Below are positions 24,704 through 32,364 of a DNA stretch of 64,000 nt, one piece after another. The notes below the pieces were generated by a model. That model ran no database searches and was not told the origin of the DNA. It saw only the letters and a program-made list of their open reading frames with translations. Source of the DNA: Streptomyces sp. DvalAA-43 (GTDB taxonomy: Bacteria > Actinomycetota > Actinomycetes > Streptomycetales > Streptomycetaceae). The stretch lies in contig NZ_FMBW01000030.1 in assembly GCF_900091725.1 (NCBI RefSeq), forward strand, positions 186,001 to 250,000. Reading direction: 5' to 3'. The first letter of the stretch is position 1; every line of letters starts with the position of its first letter. Both the position numbers and the translations under genes were made by a program.

Positions 24704-27520
24704 GTGTCAGCACTGCCCGAGACCGACTCACCGTCAGGGCCGGGGCCCCGGCACTCCCGCGCCGAGCGCGCGGCGGACCTCGCGCTGCTGCCCGATCTGG
24801 TGCGTGCCGTCATCGCCCGGCAGGCGGCGGGGGCGGAGCAGGAGTGGAGCGTCGACCAGGGTGAGTTCTGGTGCCAGGTGGTCCCGCCGGGGGCGGTGCG
24901 GCGGGCCCAGGGCTGGAAGCTGCATGTCTCGGCCACCCCGCTCGCCGCGCCCCTGACCCTGGCCAGGGCCGCCGAGGTGCTGGTCGCCCACCGGTGCCGG
25001 TTCAAGTTCGCGGGGAGCCCCGCCCGGGTCGCCGGGCTGGTCTCGGGGCGCTTCGCCAGGGGCGGGTCCGGCAAGTTCATCACCGTGTACCCGGCGGACG
25101 ACGAGCAGTTCCGGCTGCTCGCCGAGGAGTTGCACCGGGCCACCGCCGGGCTGCCGGGGCCCGCCGTCCTCTCCGACCGGCGCTACCGTCAGGACAGCCA
25201 GGTCTTCTACCGGTACGGGGTGTTCTCCGCCGTCCGCAGCCTGACGCCCGACGGCGGGTACGCCGCACTCCTCACCGACCCCGAGGGCCGACCGGTCGCC
25301 GACGAGCGCAACGCCTGGTTCAGCCCTCCGGCCTGGGCGGGCGACCCGTTCCCCGACCGCCCGGCCGCCCCGGTCCGCAGCACCGCCACGGCCAAGCCCG
25401 TGCTCCTGAACGGCCGCTATCTCGTACGGGGCGCGATCCAGCACTCCAACAAGGGCGGGGTCTTCCGGGCCGAGGACTCCAGGACCGGGGAGCAGGTCGT
25501 CGTCAAACAGGCGCGGGCCCATGTGGGCGCGGGGCTGGAAGGGCTCGACGTACGGGACCTGCTGCGCCGGGAGGCGGCGCTGCTGGAACGCCTCGGCGGG
25601 GACCGCCCGGACCGGGTCGTGCCGCGCGTCGTCGAGGTCTTCGAGCAGCAGGGCAGTGTCTTCATGGCCGTGGAGTCGGTGCCCGGAGCCACCCTGCGCC
25701 GCACCGTCGCCCGCCGGCTGGCCGAGGACGGCACCGCCTGCCCGGACGCCGGAACGGCCGGGTCCCTGGTCGGGCAGCTCGTCGAACTGGTCGCCGCCGC
25801 CCATGAGCCGGGCCTCACCCTGCACGACTTCAACCCCAACAACGTCATGGTCGCCCCGGACGGCCGACTGCTGCTGATCGACCTGGAGATGGCGGCCCCG
25901 CAGGGCGAGCGCTGGGTACTCGGCGCGACCCCCGGCTACACCGCCCCGGAGCTGCGCGCCGCCGACCATGTGGCGCCCGCACTGCCGCCCTCCGTCGACC
26001 TGTTCGCCCTGGGCGCGACCGTCCTGCACGCGCTGAGCGGCGCCGACCCGCTGTTCGCACCGGACCTGCCGGAGGCCGCGGCCCGCCCCGACGAGGAGCG
26101 CCTGGCCGCGCTCGTCGAACTCCTCTCCCGCGACCAGCCCCTGGTACGCGACTACGCACCGCTGGTCCTGGGGCTGATGCGGGACGAGCCCGCCGAGCGC
26201 TGGACCCTGGAGGCGGCCCGGACCTTCCGCCCGGCCGCGGCCGGGAACGACCGCACCGGCACGACCGACCGTGCGGACCGGGCCGGGGACACCCGCGACC
26301 GCCTGCTGCACGACGGCATCGCCCATCTGCTGGCCACCATGCGCCCCGGCGACCCGGAACGGCTCTGGCCCTCGGACAGCTTCGGCGAGACCTGCGACCC
26401 GGTCACCCTCCAGCACGGCTCGGCGGGCGGGGTGGCGGTGCTCGCGCGGGCGCTGCGCCAGTGGGACGACCGGCCCGCCGAAGCGCCGGCCCCCGTGTCC
26501 GGTGAGGCGCTGCGCGAGGGCCTGCGGGCCGCCGCGCACTGGACCGCCGACCGGCAGGACGAACTCCCCGGGGACCTGCCGGGTCTGTACTTCGGCCGGT
26601 CGGGGACGGCCTGGGCGCTGCTCGACGCCGCCCGTGCGCTGGACGACACCGACCTCGCCGAACGCGCCACGAAGCTGGCCCTGGAGCTGCCCGTACGGTG
26701 GCCCAACCCCGATGTGACGCACGGCGCGGCCGGGTCGGGCCTGGCCCAGCTGCACTTCTGGCACGGCACCGGGGACGACCGCTTCCTCGACCGCGCCGCT
26801 CAGGCCGCCGAGGGGCTGCTCGCCGCGGCACGGCACACCCCCGAGGGCGTCTTCTGGCCGGTGCCCGAGGACTTCGGTTCGGCGCTGGCGGGCGCCTGGC
26901 ACTACGGCTTCGCGCACGGTGTGGCCGGGGTCGGCACCTTCCTGCTGCTGGCGGCCGGGGCCACCGGGGACGAGCGCTTCCGCGCCGCGGCCGTCGCGGC
27001 GGGCGAGACCCTGACGACCGCCGCCCGCAGCGGCCCGGCGGGAACGCTCTGGCCCGTCGACCGCGCCCGGCACCTCTCCGACTCGCCGGACCTGGCACGC
27101 CACTGGTGCAGCGGCTCGTCCGGCGTGGGCACCTTCCTGGTCCGCCTGTGGGCGGCCGGGGGCGCCGGGGACGACACCCTTCGCGCTCTGGTGGAAGGGG
27201 CGGCCGACGCGGTCCGGGCGGGCCGGGTGACGGACTCGCCCGCCACCTGCCACGGGCTGGCGGGCAACGCCCAACTCCTCCTGGACGTGGCCGAACTGAC
27301 CGGCGACGACCGCCACCGCGCCGACGCGGAACTGTTCGTCGAGCACCTGGCGGCCCAGGCGGTCCTGCGCGACGGCCGCCTCCTGGTACCGGACGAGAAC
27401 CGGCGGACCGTGCTCGCCGAATACGCCACCGGCCTCGCCGGAAGCCTCTCGCTGCTGCTGCGCCTGCGGTACGGCGGCCCCCGCGCCTGGCTCCCCGAGG
27501 GCGCCCGCACCACCCCCTGA
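24704..27520 (+). CDS. Class IV (LanL-type) lanthipeptide synthetase
   Basis: About 938 residues with lyase, kinase and cyclase domains in order. The lyase (about 25-215) includes CRFKFAGSP and FARGGSGKFITVYPADDEQF. The Ser/Thr kinase (about 235-500) has VVVKQ (Lys 268), HDFNPNNVM (Asp 375) and a DLE metal motif. The LanC-like cyclase (about 530-930) has AHGVAG (His 738) and the complete zinc set WCSGSSG (Cys 802) and CHG (Cys 849-His 850). Class III LanKC enzymes lack these ligands, so class IV is indicated. It would phosphorylate and eliminate Ser/Thr, then add Cys to make (methyl)lanthionine. GTG at 24704 has GAGG about ten bases upstream; ATG at 24656 is an alternative without a ribosome-binding site. 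Confidence 0.9.
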   Translation: MSALPETDSPSGPGPRHSRAERAADLALLPDLVRAVIARQAAGAEQEWSVDQGEFWCQVVPPGAVRRAQGWKLHVSATPLAAPLTLARAAEVLVAHRCRFKFAGSPARVAGLVSGRFARGGSGKFITVYPADDEQFRLLAEELHRATAGLPGPAVLSDRRYRQDSQVFYRYGVFSAVRSLTPDGGYAALLTDPEGRPVADERNAWFSPPAWAGDPFPDRPAAPVRSTATAKPVLLNGRYLVRGAIQHSNKGGVFRAEDSRTGEQVVVKQARAHVGAGLEGLDVRDLLRREAALLERLGGDRPDRVVPRVVEVFEQQGSVFMAVESVPGATLRRTVARRLAEDGTACPDAGTAGSLVGQLVELVAAAHEPGLTLHDFNPNNVMVAPDGRLLLIDLEMAAPQGERWVLGATPGYTAPELRAADHVAPALPPSVDLFALGATVLHALSGADPLFAPDLPEAAARPDEERLAALVELLSRDQPLVRDYAPLVLGLMRDEPAERWTLEAARTFRPAAAGNDRTGTTDRADRAGDTRDRLLHDGIAHLLATMRPGDPERLWPSDSFGETCDPVTLQHGSAGGVAVLARALRQWDDRPAEAPAPVSGEALREGLRAAAHWTADRQDELPGDLPGLYFGRSGTAWALLDAARALDDTDLAERATKLALELPVRWPNPDVTHGAAGSGLAQLHFWHGTGDDRFLDRAAQAAEGLLAAARHTPEGVFWPVPEDFGSALAGAWHYGFAHGVAGVGTFLLLAAGATGDERFRAAAVAAGETLTTAARSGPAGTLWPVDRARHLSDSPDLARHWCSGSSGVGTFLVRLWAAGGAGDDTLRALVEGAADAVRAGRVTDSPATCHGLAGNAQLLLDVAELTGDDRHRADAELFVEHLAAQAVLRDGRLLVPDENRRTVLAEYATGLAGSLSLLLRLRYGGPRAWLPEGARTTP

Positions 27521-27525
27521 TTCGT

Positions 27526-27546
27526 CCGGTGGCCGCCGGCCACCGG
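27526..27546 (+). promoter_or_regulatory. Hairpin between synthetase and precursor genes
   Basis: CCGGTGGCC-GCC-GGCCACCGG is a perfect 9-bp stem six bases after the synthetase stop and 51 bases before the precursor ATG. It could act as a partial terminator or a 5' stabiliser that lets precursor mRNA accumulate separately from synthetase mRNA. Confidence 0.5.
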
Positions 27547-27597
27547 CAGCCGTTCCGCACCCCGGACCGGCACCCGTCCCGACCGAAGGAGACCGAA

Positions 27598-27723
27598 ATG
27601 ATGGAGCACGACATCGACGCCCTGCAGGTGCTGCCCGAGGACGTCCGCACCGAGGACGCCCGCGGCGAGGAGCACGCCGCCGCCCTGATCACCGCCTGCC
27701 GGTGGCACACCAGCGGCTGCTGA
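27598..27723 (+). CDS. Lanthipeptide precursor (LanA-like, 41 residues)
   Basis: A short ORF 77 bp after the LanL gene. The acidic leader begins MMEHDIDALQVLPEDV, with the hydrophobic I/L-xx-L-xx-L spacing seen in class III/IV leaders. The C-terminus ALITACRWHTSGC has two Cys (34, 41) and three Ser/Thr (Thr 32, Thr 38, Ser 39), enough for up to two thioether rings. AAGGAG lies six bases before the first of two adjacent ATG codons. A strong terminator follows directly. The peptide has no signal sequence, and no protease or ABC exporter gene is nearby. The core is short and rich in Trp/His/Arg. Confidence 0.8.
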   Translation: MMEHDIDALQVLPEDVRTEDARGEEHAAALITACRWHTSGC

Positions 27724-27732
27724 CGGCCCGTG

Positions 27733-27771
27733 CACCGCAGGGGACCGGCGCGATGCCGGTCCCCTGCGGTG
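27733..27771 (+). terminator. Strong terminator of the lanthipeptide locus
   Basis: A perfect 17-bp stem: left arm 27733-27749 beginning CACCGCAGGGG, loop GCGAT, right arm 27755-27771. It starts ten bases after the precursor stop codon. Confidence 0.88.
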
Positions 27772-27796
27772 TCGTATCCGGGTACGGGCCACAACG

Positions 27797-27838
27797 ACGG
27801 AGATCCCGCCCGATCTTCCGATCGGACGGGATCTCCGT
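27797..27838 (-). terminator. Terminator downstream of tRNA-Ala
   Basis: Arms 27797-27815 and 27820-27838 are inverted repeats around TTCC with one internal mismatch. It lies nine bases beyond the 3' end of the minus-strand tRNA gene. Confidence 0.75.
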
Positions 27839-27846
27839 GTGTGCGG

Positions 27847-27920
27847 TGGACCTGTGGGGATTTGAACCCCAGACCCCCTCGATGCGAACGAGGTGCGCTA
27901 CCAGACTGCGCCACAGGCCC
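27847..27920 (-). tRNA. tRNA-Ala (anticodon CGC)
   Basis: The minus strand folds as a 74-nt cloverleaf. Acceptor stem GGGCCTG pairs with CAGGTCC (one G-T pair) plus discriminator A. The D-stem is GCGC, the anticodon stem CCTCG/CGAGG with loop TTCGCAT, and the T-arm TGGGG-TTCAAAT-CCCCA. Anticodon CGC reads GCG, a very frequent alanine codon in this GC-rich genome. CCA is not encoded. No integrase or att duplication is seen beside it. Confidence 0.95.
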
Positions 27921-27939
27921 TTGCAACGAGTGAAACTCT

Positions 27940-27959
27940 AGCACCCCGAACGGGGTGCT
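27940..27959 (-). terminator. Terminator after sepX
   Basis: AGCACCCC-GAAC-GGGGTGCT is a perfect 8-bp stem with a 4-base loop between the sepX stop and the tRNA gene. Confidence 0.75.
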
Positions 27960-28017
27960 CGGAAATCCGGTCCGTGCTGGTCAGCCGAGGCGGCGGCGCA
28001 GCCGGTCCGGGTCCGGC

Positions 28018-29115
28018 TCACTCGTTGGCGGCCCGGGGGCGTTCCCCGTCCTCGTACTGGTCGAAGAGCGGGGTCCGGCCCCGGTCCCGGGTGCGGCGGG
28101 ACTGGTTGGTGCGCCGGCGCGGGGCCGGGTCGGCCGGGGGTGCCACGGGGTGCGAGGTGCCCGTGGGCTCGGCGGCGCTGGAGCGGGCCGCGCTCCACGT
28201 CTCCGGGTTGCCGACCTCGACGCCACCCGTGGCGCGCGGGGCGACCGGGGCGGTGACGTAGGTCGGCAGCGGGACCGGAACCGGCTCCCAGCTGTCGCCC
28301 TGGACCCGGCCGCGCTCGCGCTGCTGGTCGACCCATTCCGCGTGGTCCGTCTGCTCGACGAGGGCGCGGCGGCCGGCCTCCTGCGGGGAGACCTCGGGCG
28401 CGGGCTCCGGTTCGGGGCGGCGCGCTTCGGGTTCCTCGTCGGGCTCGGCGGGGGCCGCCGCGGCCGGCTGGTGCCTGCGGGTGCGGCTCTCGCGCAGATG
28501 CTGCGCCGCCACCTCGGCCCTGCGCCGGTCCATGGTGAAGGCGAACCGGTGCCGCTCCTGGGCCCGCAGATGCACGATGTACGTGCTCAGCAGGACGGCC
28601 GGGACCGCGGGCGCCCACAGGAAGTGGAGGCCGCCGACCGCCGCGACGACCGCGCCGAGGGTGAAGGCCAGGAAGAGGACGACGGTGGTGCGCCGACGGC
28701 GCGCGAGGACCTGGAGGCGCTTGGCGCGCCGGACGCGCTCGGCGTCCGTGCCGCCGGGGCGCTGGCGTGCGCGCCGCGCGGAGGCGGGTGCCTTTGCCGG
28801 TGCCGGTGCCTTTGCCTGTGCCGGTTCGGACCGCTCCTCGGGCGCGGCGAAGGCCCGGACGTCCACGGAATCCATTCGGTCCGTGGTGACATCCGGGTCC
28901 GCGTCGGGCTCCGCCTCCCCGGCGGTGCGCTCCCGCAACTCCTTGGCGTACCGGCGCTCCATCGCCGCCCGTCCGGACAGCAGCCGGATGGCGGTGCTGA
29001 AGCGTTCCGTCGGACGGGCTTCGTTGAGTTCGTCCTGCCTGCGGAGCCACATCGGCACCAGGTAGGCGGCCCAGGCCCCGACGATGACTGCGTAGATGAG
29101 GCCGCTGCTGCTCAC
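28018..29115 (-). CDS. sepX: SepX/GlpR-like actinobacterial divisome membrane protein
   Basis: 365 residues. An N-terminal helix (MSSSGLIYAVIVGAWAAYLV) is followed by PMWLRRQDELNEARPTERFS, a cytoplasmic basic region, and a pair of helices around 143-185 (VVLFLAFTLGAVVAAVGGLH and then FLWAPAVPAVLLSTYIVHLR). The long tail is Pro/Glu/Ala/Arg-rich. This arrangement and the position after moeA/moaC/mogA match SepX of Streptomyces and GlpR of Mycobacterium, membrane proteins needed for normal septation. Start is GTG. The assignment rests on recognisable N-terminal sequence plus synteny. Confidence 0.82.
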   Translation of the reverse strand: MSSSGLIYAVIVGAWAAYLVPMWLRRQDELNEARPTERFSTAIRLLSGRAAMERRYAKELRERTAGEAEPDADPDVTTDRMDSVDVRAFAAPEERSEPAQAKAPAPAKAPASARRARQRPGGTDAERVRRAKRLQVLARRRRTTVVLFLAFTLGAVVAAVGGLHFLWAPAVPAVLLSTYIVHLRAQERHRFAFTMDRRRAEVAAQHLRESRTRRHQPAAAAPAEPDEEPEARRPEPEPAPEVSPQEAGRRALVEQTDHAEWVDQQRERGRVQGDSWEPVPVPLPTYVTAPVAPRATGGVEVGNPETWSAARSSAAEPTGTSHPVAPPADPAPRRRTNQSRRTRDRGRTPLFDQYEDGERPRAANE

Positions 29116-29273
29116 GTCTCACACCGTAGAGGGGTTTGCACGGGGGCATCCGCCAATTGGCCCGGTGTGTCGCACGATCCGGCTGATATCACGGACTTTT
29201 TTTGTGATTGTTCAGATCAGCCATGGGTGTTTGGGTGTACACCCTCGGCCAATCGCCGATCAATATCGAACAT
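29116..29273. other. AT-rich intergenic region upstream of sepX
   Basis: This stretch is clearly less GC-rich than its neighbours, with runs such as GGACTTTTTTTGTG and ACATTTATTTTATTTCCC. It contains the 12-bp palindrome GGGTGTACACCC at 29233-29244. It probably holds the sepX promoter (minus strand); no clear -35/-10 pair could be fixed. Confidence 0.5.
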
Positions 29274-29885
29274 TTATTTTATTTCCCGTGGCGTTCCGGG
29301 CCGTGACCGATGCCAGCGCCTGAGCAGCCCGTCGGGCACTTCCTCCGCGGTGAGCGCGTAGATGAGATGATCCCGCCAGGCACCGTCGATGTGGAGATAG
29401 CGCGGGCGCAGGCCTTCCTCGCGGAATCCCAGTTTCTCCACGACCCTTCTGCTGGGCCCGTTCTCCGGCCGGATGCACACCTCGATGCGATGCAGTCCGA
29501 CCGTCCGGAAGCAGTGGTCGGCGGCGAGGGCGACCGCGGTCGGCATCACGCCGCGACCGGCGACGTCCTGATCGACCCAGTAGCCGACATGGCCGGAACA
29601 CATCGAACCCCAGGTGATCCCGGCGACGGTCAGCTGACCGACCAGCCGGCCCTGGTACTCGATGGCGAAGGGCAGCATCCGGCCCGCGTGGGCCTCGGCG
29701 CGCAGATGGCGGATCATCTGACGGTACGTCGGCCGCTGGGCCGCCGGTGCGCCCGGGGCGGGCGGCGGCACGGTCGCCTCCCAGGGGCGCAGCCAGTCGC
29801 GGTTGCGCCGGTTGACCTCGCGCCACATGCGCTGGTCGCGCAGTTTGATCGGACGGAGCACGATCTCGCCGTCGCTGAGAATCAC
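29274..29885 (-). CDS. RimJ/RimL-type GNAT N-acetyltransferase
   Basis: 203 residues. The layout is RimJ/RimL-like: LRPIKLRDQRMWREVNRRN, then a strand VGYWVDQDVAGRGVMPTAVA carrying the acetyl-CoA motif (QDVAGRGV), and the C-terminal CIRPENGPSRRVVEKLGFRE, diagnostic of this subgroup. It probably acetylates the N-terminus of a ribosomal or other protein. GTG start; no obvious ribosome-binding site. It lies 17 bp downstream of mogA on the same strand. Confidence 0.9.
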   Translation of the reverse strand: MILSDGEIVLRPIKLRDQRMWREVNRRNRDWLRPWEATVPPPAPGAPAAQRPTYRQMIRHLRAEAHAGRMLPFAIEYQGRLVGQLTVAGITWGSMCSGHVGYWVDQDVAGRGVMPTAVALAADHCFRTVGLHRIEVCIRPENGPSRRVVEKLGFREEGLRPRYLHIDGAWRDHLIYALTAEEVPDGLLRRWHRSRPGTPREIK

Positions 29886-29902
29886 CGGCCAGGTCGAGAC
29901 GT

Positions 29903-30427
29903 TCAGCTCGGGCTCCCCGGTCGGGGGTGATCGCCGCCGCGCAACTGGTCGACGGCGTGCACCAGGAGACGGGCGAGGACGGCGAGGCCGTCGCGCACCC
30001 CGCCGGTGGAGCCCGGCAGGTTCACGATGAGCGTGCGGCCGGCGACGCCCGCGAGGCCCCGGGAGAGCGCGGCGGTGGGGACCTTGTCGCGCCCCTCGGC
30101 GCGGATGGCCTCGGGGATGCCGGGGATCTCGTGGTCGAGGACCCGGCGGGTGGCCTCGGGGGTGCGGTCGGTGGGCGAGATCCCCGTACCGCCGGTCGTG
30201 ACGATGACGTCGTACCCGGCGGCCGCTCCGGTGCGCAGGGCCTGTTCGACCGGGTCGCCGTCGGGCACGACCTGCGGGCCGTCGACGGCGAAGCCGAGCT
30301 GCGTGAGCGCCTCGGAGATCAGGGGGCCGCCCCGGTCGGCGTAGACGCCGGCGGAGGCACGGTTGGAGGCGGTGACGACGAGGGCGCGGTAGGGGGACGG
30401 GGCCGGGGCCGCCCCGGGCGGCGTCAT
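29903..30427 (-). CDS. mogA: MogA/MoaB-type molybdenum cofactor biosynthesis protein
   Basis: 174 residues. Conserved elements: ALVVTASNRASAGVYADRGG, VVPDGDPVEQAL, the molybdopterin-binding TTGGTGISPTDRTPEAT, and VNLPGSTGGVRDGL. It adenylylates molybdopterin before metal insertion by MoeA. Its ATG overlaps the moaC stop codon (ATGA), so the two are translationally coupled. Confidence 0.93.
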   Translation of the reverse strand: MTPPGAAPAPSPYRALVVTASNRASAGVYADRGGPLISEALTQLGFAVDGPQVVPDGDPVEQALRTGAAAGYDVIVTTGGTGISPTDRTPEATRRVLDHEIPGIPEAIRAEGRDKVPTAALSRGLAGVAGRTLIVNLPGSTGGVRDGLAVLARLLVHAVDQLRGGDHPRPGSPS

Positions 30428-30924
30428 GCGTCCGCTCCGTCCGCCTCGGTGCGGCGGTAGTCGCCGGACTTGCCGCCCGACTTCGTCTCGACCCGTACGT
30501 CCGTGATGACCGCCGCCTTGTCGACCGCCTTGACCATGTCGATCACGGTGAGCGCGGCGACCGAGACGGCGGTCAGGGCCTCCATCTCGACGCCGGTGCG
30601 GTCCGTGGTCTTCACGGTGGCCGTGATCTCCACCGCGTCGTCGGCGACACCCAGGTCGACCTCGACGCCGGAGACGGCCAGCGGGTGGCAGAGCGGGATC
30701 AGGTCGGGGGTGCGCTTGGCACCCATGATCCCGGCGATCCGGGCGGTCGCGAGGGCGTCGCCCTTGGGGACCCCCTCGCCGCGCAGCAGCTCGACGACGC
30801 GCGGCGAGACGAGGACCCGGCCGCTCGCGCGGGCCACCCGCGCGGTGACGGCCTTCTCCGAGACGTCGACCATGCGGGCCGCGCCCGCCTCGTCGATGTG
30901 CGTCAGTCTGTTCTGCGTACTCAA
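30424..30924 (-). CDS. moaC: MoaC, cyclic pyranopterin monophosphate synthase
   Basis: 166 residues, family length. LTHIDEAGAARMVDVSEKAV starts the protein; KGDALATARIAGIMGAKRTP and LIPLCHPLAVSGVEVDL are the signature, and VEMEALTAVSVAALTVIDMV is also typical. It converts the GTP-derived cyclic intermediate to cyclic pyranopterin monophosphate. The start is TTG at 30924, giving an N-terminus aligned with the family, with GGAG about nine bases upstream; no ATG or GTG is suitably placed. Confidence 0.94.
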   Translation of the reverse strand: MSTQNRLTHIDEAGAARMVDVSEKAVTARVARASGRVLVSPRVVELLRGEGVPKGDALATARIAGIMGAKRTPDLIPLCHPLAVSGVEVDLGVADDAVEITATVKTTDRTGVEMEALTAVSVAALTVIDMVKAVDKAAVITDVRVETKSGGKSGDYRRTEADGADA

Positions 30925-31049
30925 CTCACTCCGCCTCGCGGTAGGGCGCCGGTTGCCCGCCAGGGCCCGCACCGGGGTGCGGGCCGGGGGCCCGGGGGTG
31001 TCCCCGGGAAGGCACAGCGAGCAGATACCGTACCGCCACCGCCGGGCGA

Positions 31050-32360
31050 TCAGCGGAGCAGGATCACCTCGGTGTCCATGCCGGGCTCGGCGGAGGTGAC
31101 GTCCTCGGGCAGCACGATGAGCGCGTCCGCTCGGGCGAGCGCGGCGACCAGGTGCGATCCGGAACCGCCGACGGGGGTGACCGTGCCGGACTCCGCGTCG
31201 TACGTACCGCGCAGGAACTGGCGCCTGCCGGACGGGGAGGCGAGTGCCCCGTCGGCCTTCAGGGTGGCCCGGACGGTGGGGTGGTGCACGTCCTTCAGGC
31301 CCATCAGGGTGCGGATCACGGGCCGTACGAACAGCTCGAAGGAGATGTACGACGAGACGGGGTTGCCCGGCAGCGCCAGGAGCGGTGTGTGGTCGGGGCC
31401 GATCGAGCCGAAGCCCTGCGGCTTGCCCGGCTGCATGGCGAGCTTGCGGAAGTCGATGCCGCTGCCCGGCTCGTCCTCGTCGCCCACCGAGGACAGGGCC
31501 TCCTTGACGACGTCGTACGCGCCGACGCTGACGCCTCCGGTGGTGACGACGATGTCGGCGCGGATCAGCTGGTCCTCGATCGTGGCGCGGAGCGTGTCCG
31601 CGTCGTCGGTGACGGCGCCGACGCGGTAGGCGATCGCTCCGGCGTCCTTGGCCGCGGCCGTGAGCGCGAAGCTGTTCGAGTCGTAGATCCGGCCGCCGGT
31701 CAGCTCCTCGCCGGGCTGGACCAGCTCGCTGCCGGTGGAGATGACGACGACCCGCGGCCGGGGCCGCACCTTCACCGTGGAGCGGCCGATCGCGGCGAGC
31801 AGTCCGATCTGCGGCGGGCCGACGACCGATCCGGCGCTCAGCGCCAGATCACCCGGCTTCACATCGCTGCCGCGGGCCCTGACGTGGGCGCGGGCCTCGA
31901 CGGGACGGTGTACCCGGACCTCGCCGCCCGCGGCCTGCGGGGCGTCGCTCAGGGAGCGCATGGTGTCGGCGGGGCCGCCGCCCGTACCGCCGTCGGTCCA
32001 CTCGACCGGGATCACCGCCTCGGCACCGGCCGGCAGCGGGGCGCCGGTCATGATGCGGGCGGCCTCGCCGGGGCCGACGGCCCGCCCGTCGGGCAGGCCG
32101 TCGCTGCCCGCCGCGACGTCACCGATGACGGTGAGCACCACGGGGAACTCCTCGTCGGCGCCCTCGACATCGGCGACACGGACCGCGTACCCGTCCATCG
32201 AGCTGTTGTCGAAGGGCGGCAGGGCGATCTCCACCATGACGTCCTCGACGAGGACGCAGCCCTGGGCATCGTGCAGCTGCAACTCGATGGGTTCGAGAGG
32301 CCGTACCGCGCCGAGAATGTCTTCCAGGTGCTCGTCCACCGACCAGATCGTGCTGCTCAA
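31050..32360 (-). CDS. moeA: MoeA-type molybdopterin molybdotransferase
   Basis: 436 residues. The N-terminal MoeA domain has EIALPPFDNSSMDGYAVRV and ARIMTGAPLPAGAEAVIPVE. The central molybdopterin-binding domain has VVVISTGSELVQPGEELTGG, YDSNSFAL and VTTGGVSVGAYDVVKE. The C-terminal domain includes FRKLAMQPGKPQGFG and ALPGNPVSSYISFELFVRP. It inserts molybdate into adenylylated molybdopterin. TTG start at 32360, only four bases after the galU stop, with GAGGAG inside the galU 3' end; the two are probably co-translated. Confidence 0.94.
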   Translation of the reverse strand: MSSTIWSVDEHLEDILGAVRPLEPIELQLHDAQGCVLVEDVMVEIALPPFDNSSMDGYAVRVADVEGADEEFPVVLTVIGDVAAGSDGLPDGRAVGPGEAARIMTGAPLPAGAEAVIPVEWTDGGTGGGPADTMRSLSDAPQAAGGEVRVHRPVEARAHVRARGSDVKPGDLALSAGSVVGPPQIGLLAAIGRSTVKVRPRPRVVVISTGSELVQPGEELTGGRIYDSNSFALTAAAKDAGAIAYRVGAVTDDADTLRATIEDQLIRADIVVTTGGVSVGAYDVVKEALSSVGDEDEPGSGIDFRKLAMQPGKPQGFGSIGPDHTPLLALPGNPVSSYISFELFVRPVIRTLMGLKDVHHPTVRATLKADGALASPSGRRQFLRGTYDAESGTVTPVGGSGSHLVAALARADALIVLPEDVTSAEPGMDTEVILLR

Positions 32361-32364
32361 AGTG

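Noticed and set aside
27847..27920. Integration site for a mobile element at tRNA-Ala
   Set aside because: No integrase gene and no repeated tRNA 3' end are present on either side; both flanks are ordinary genes.
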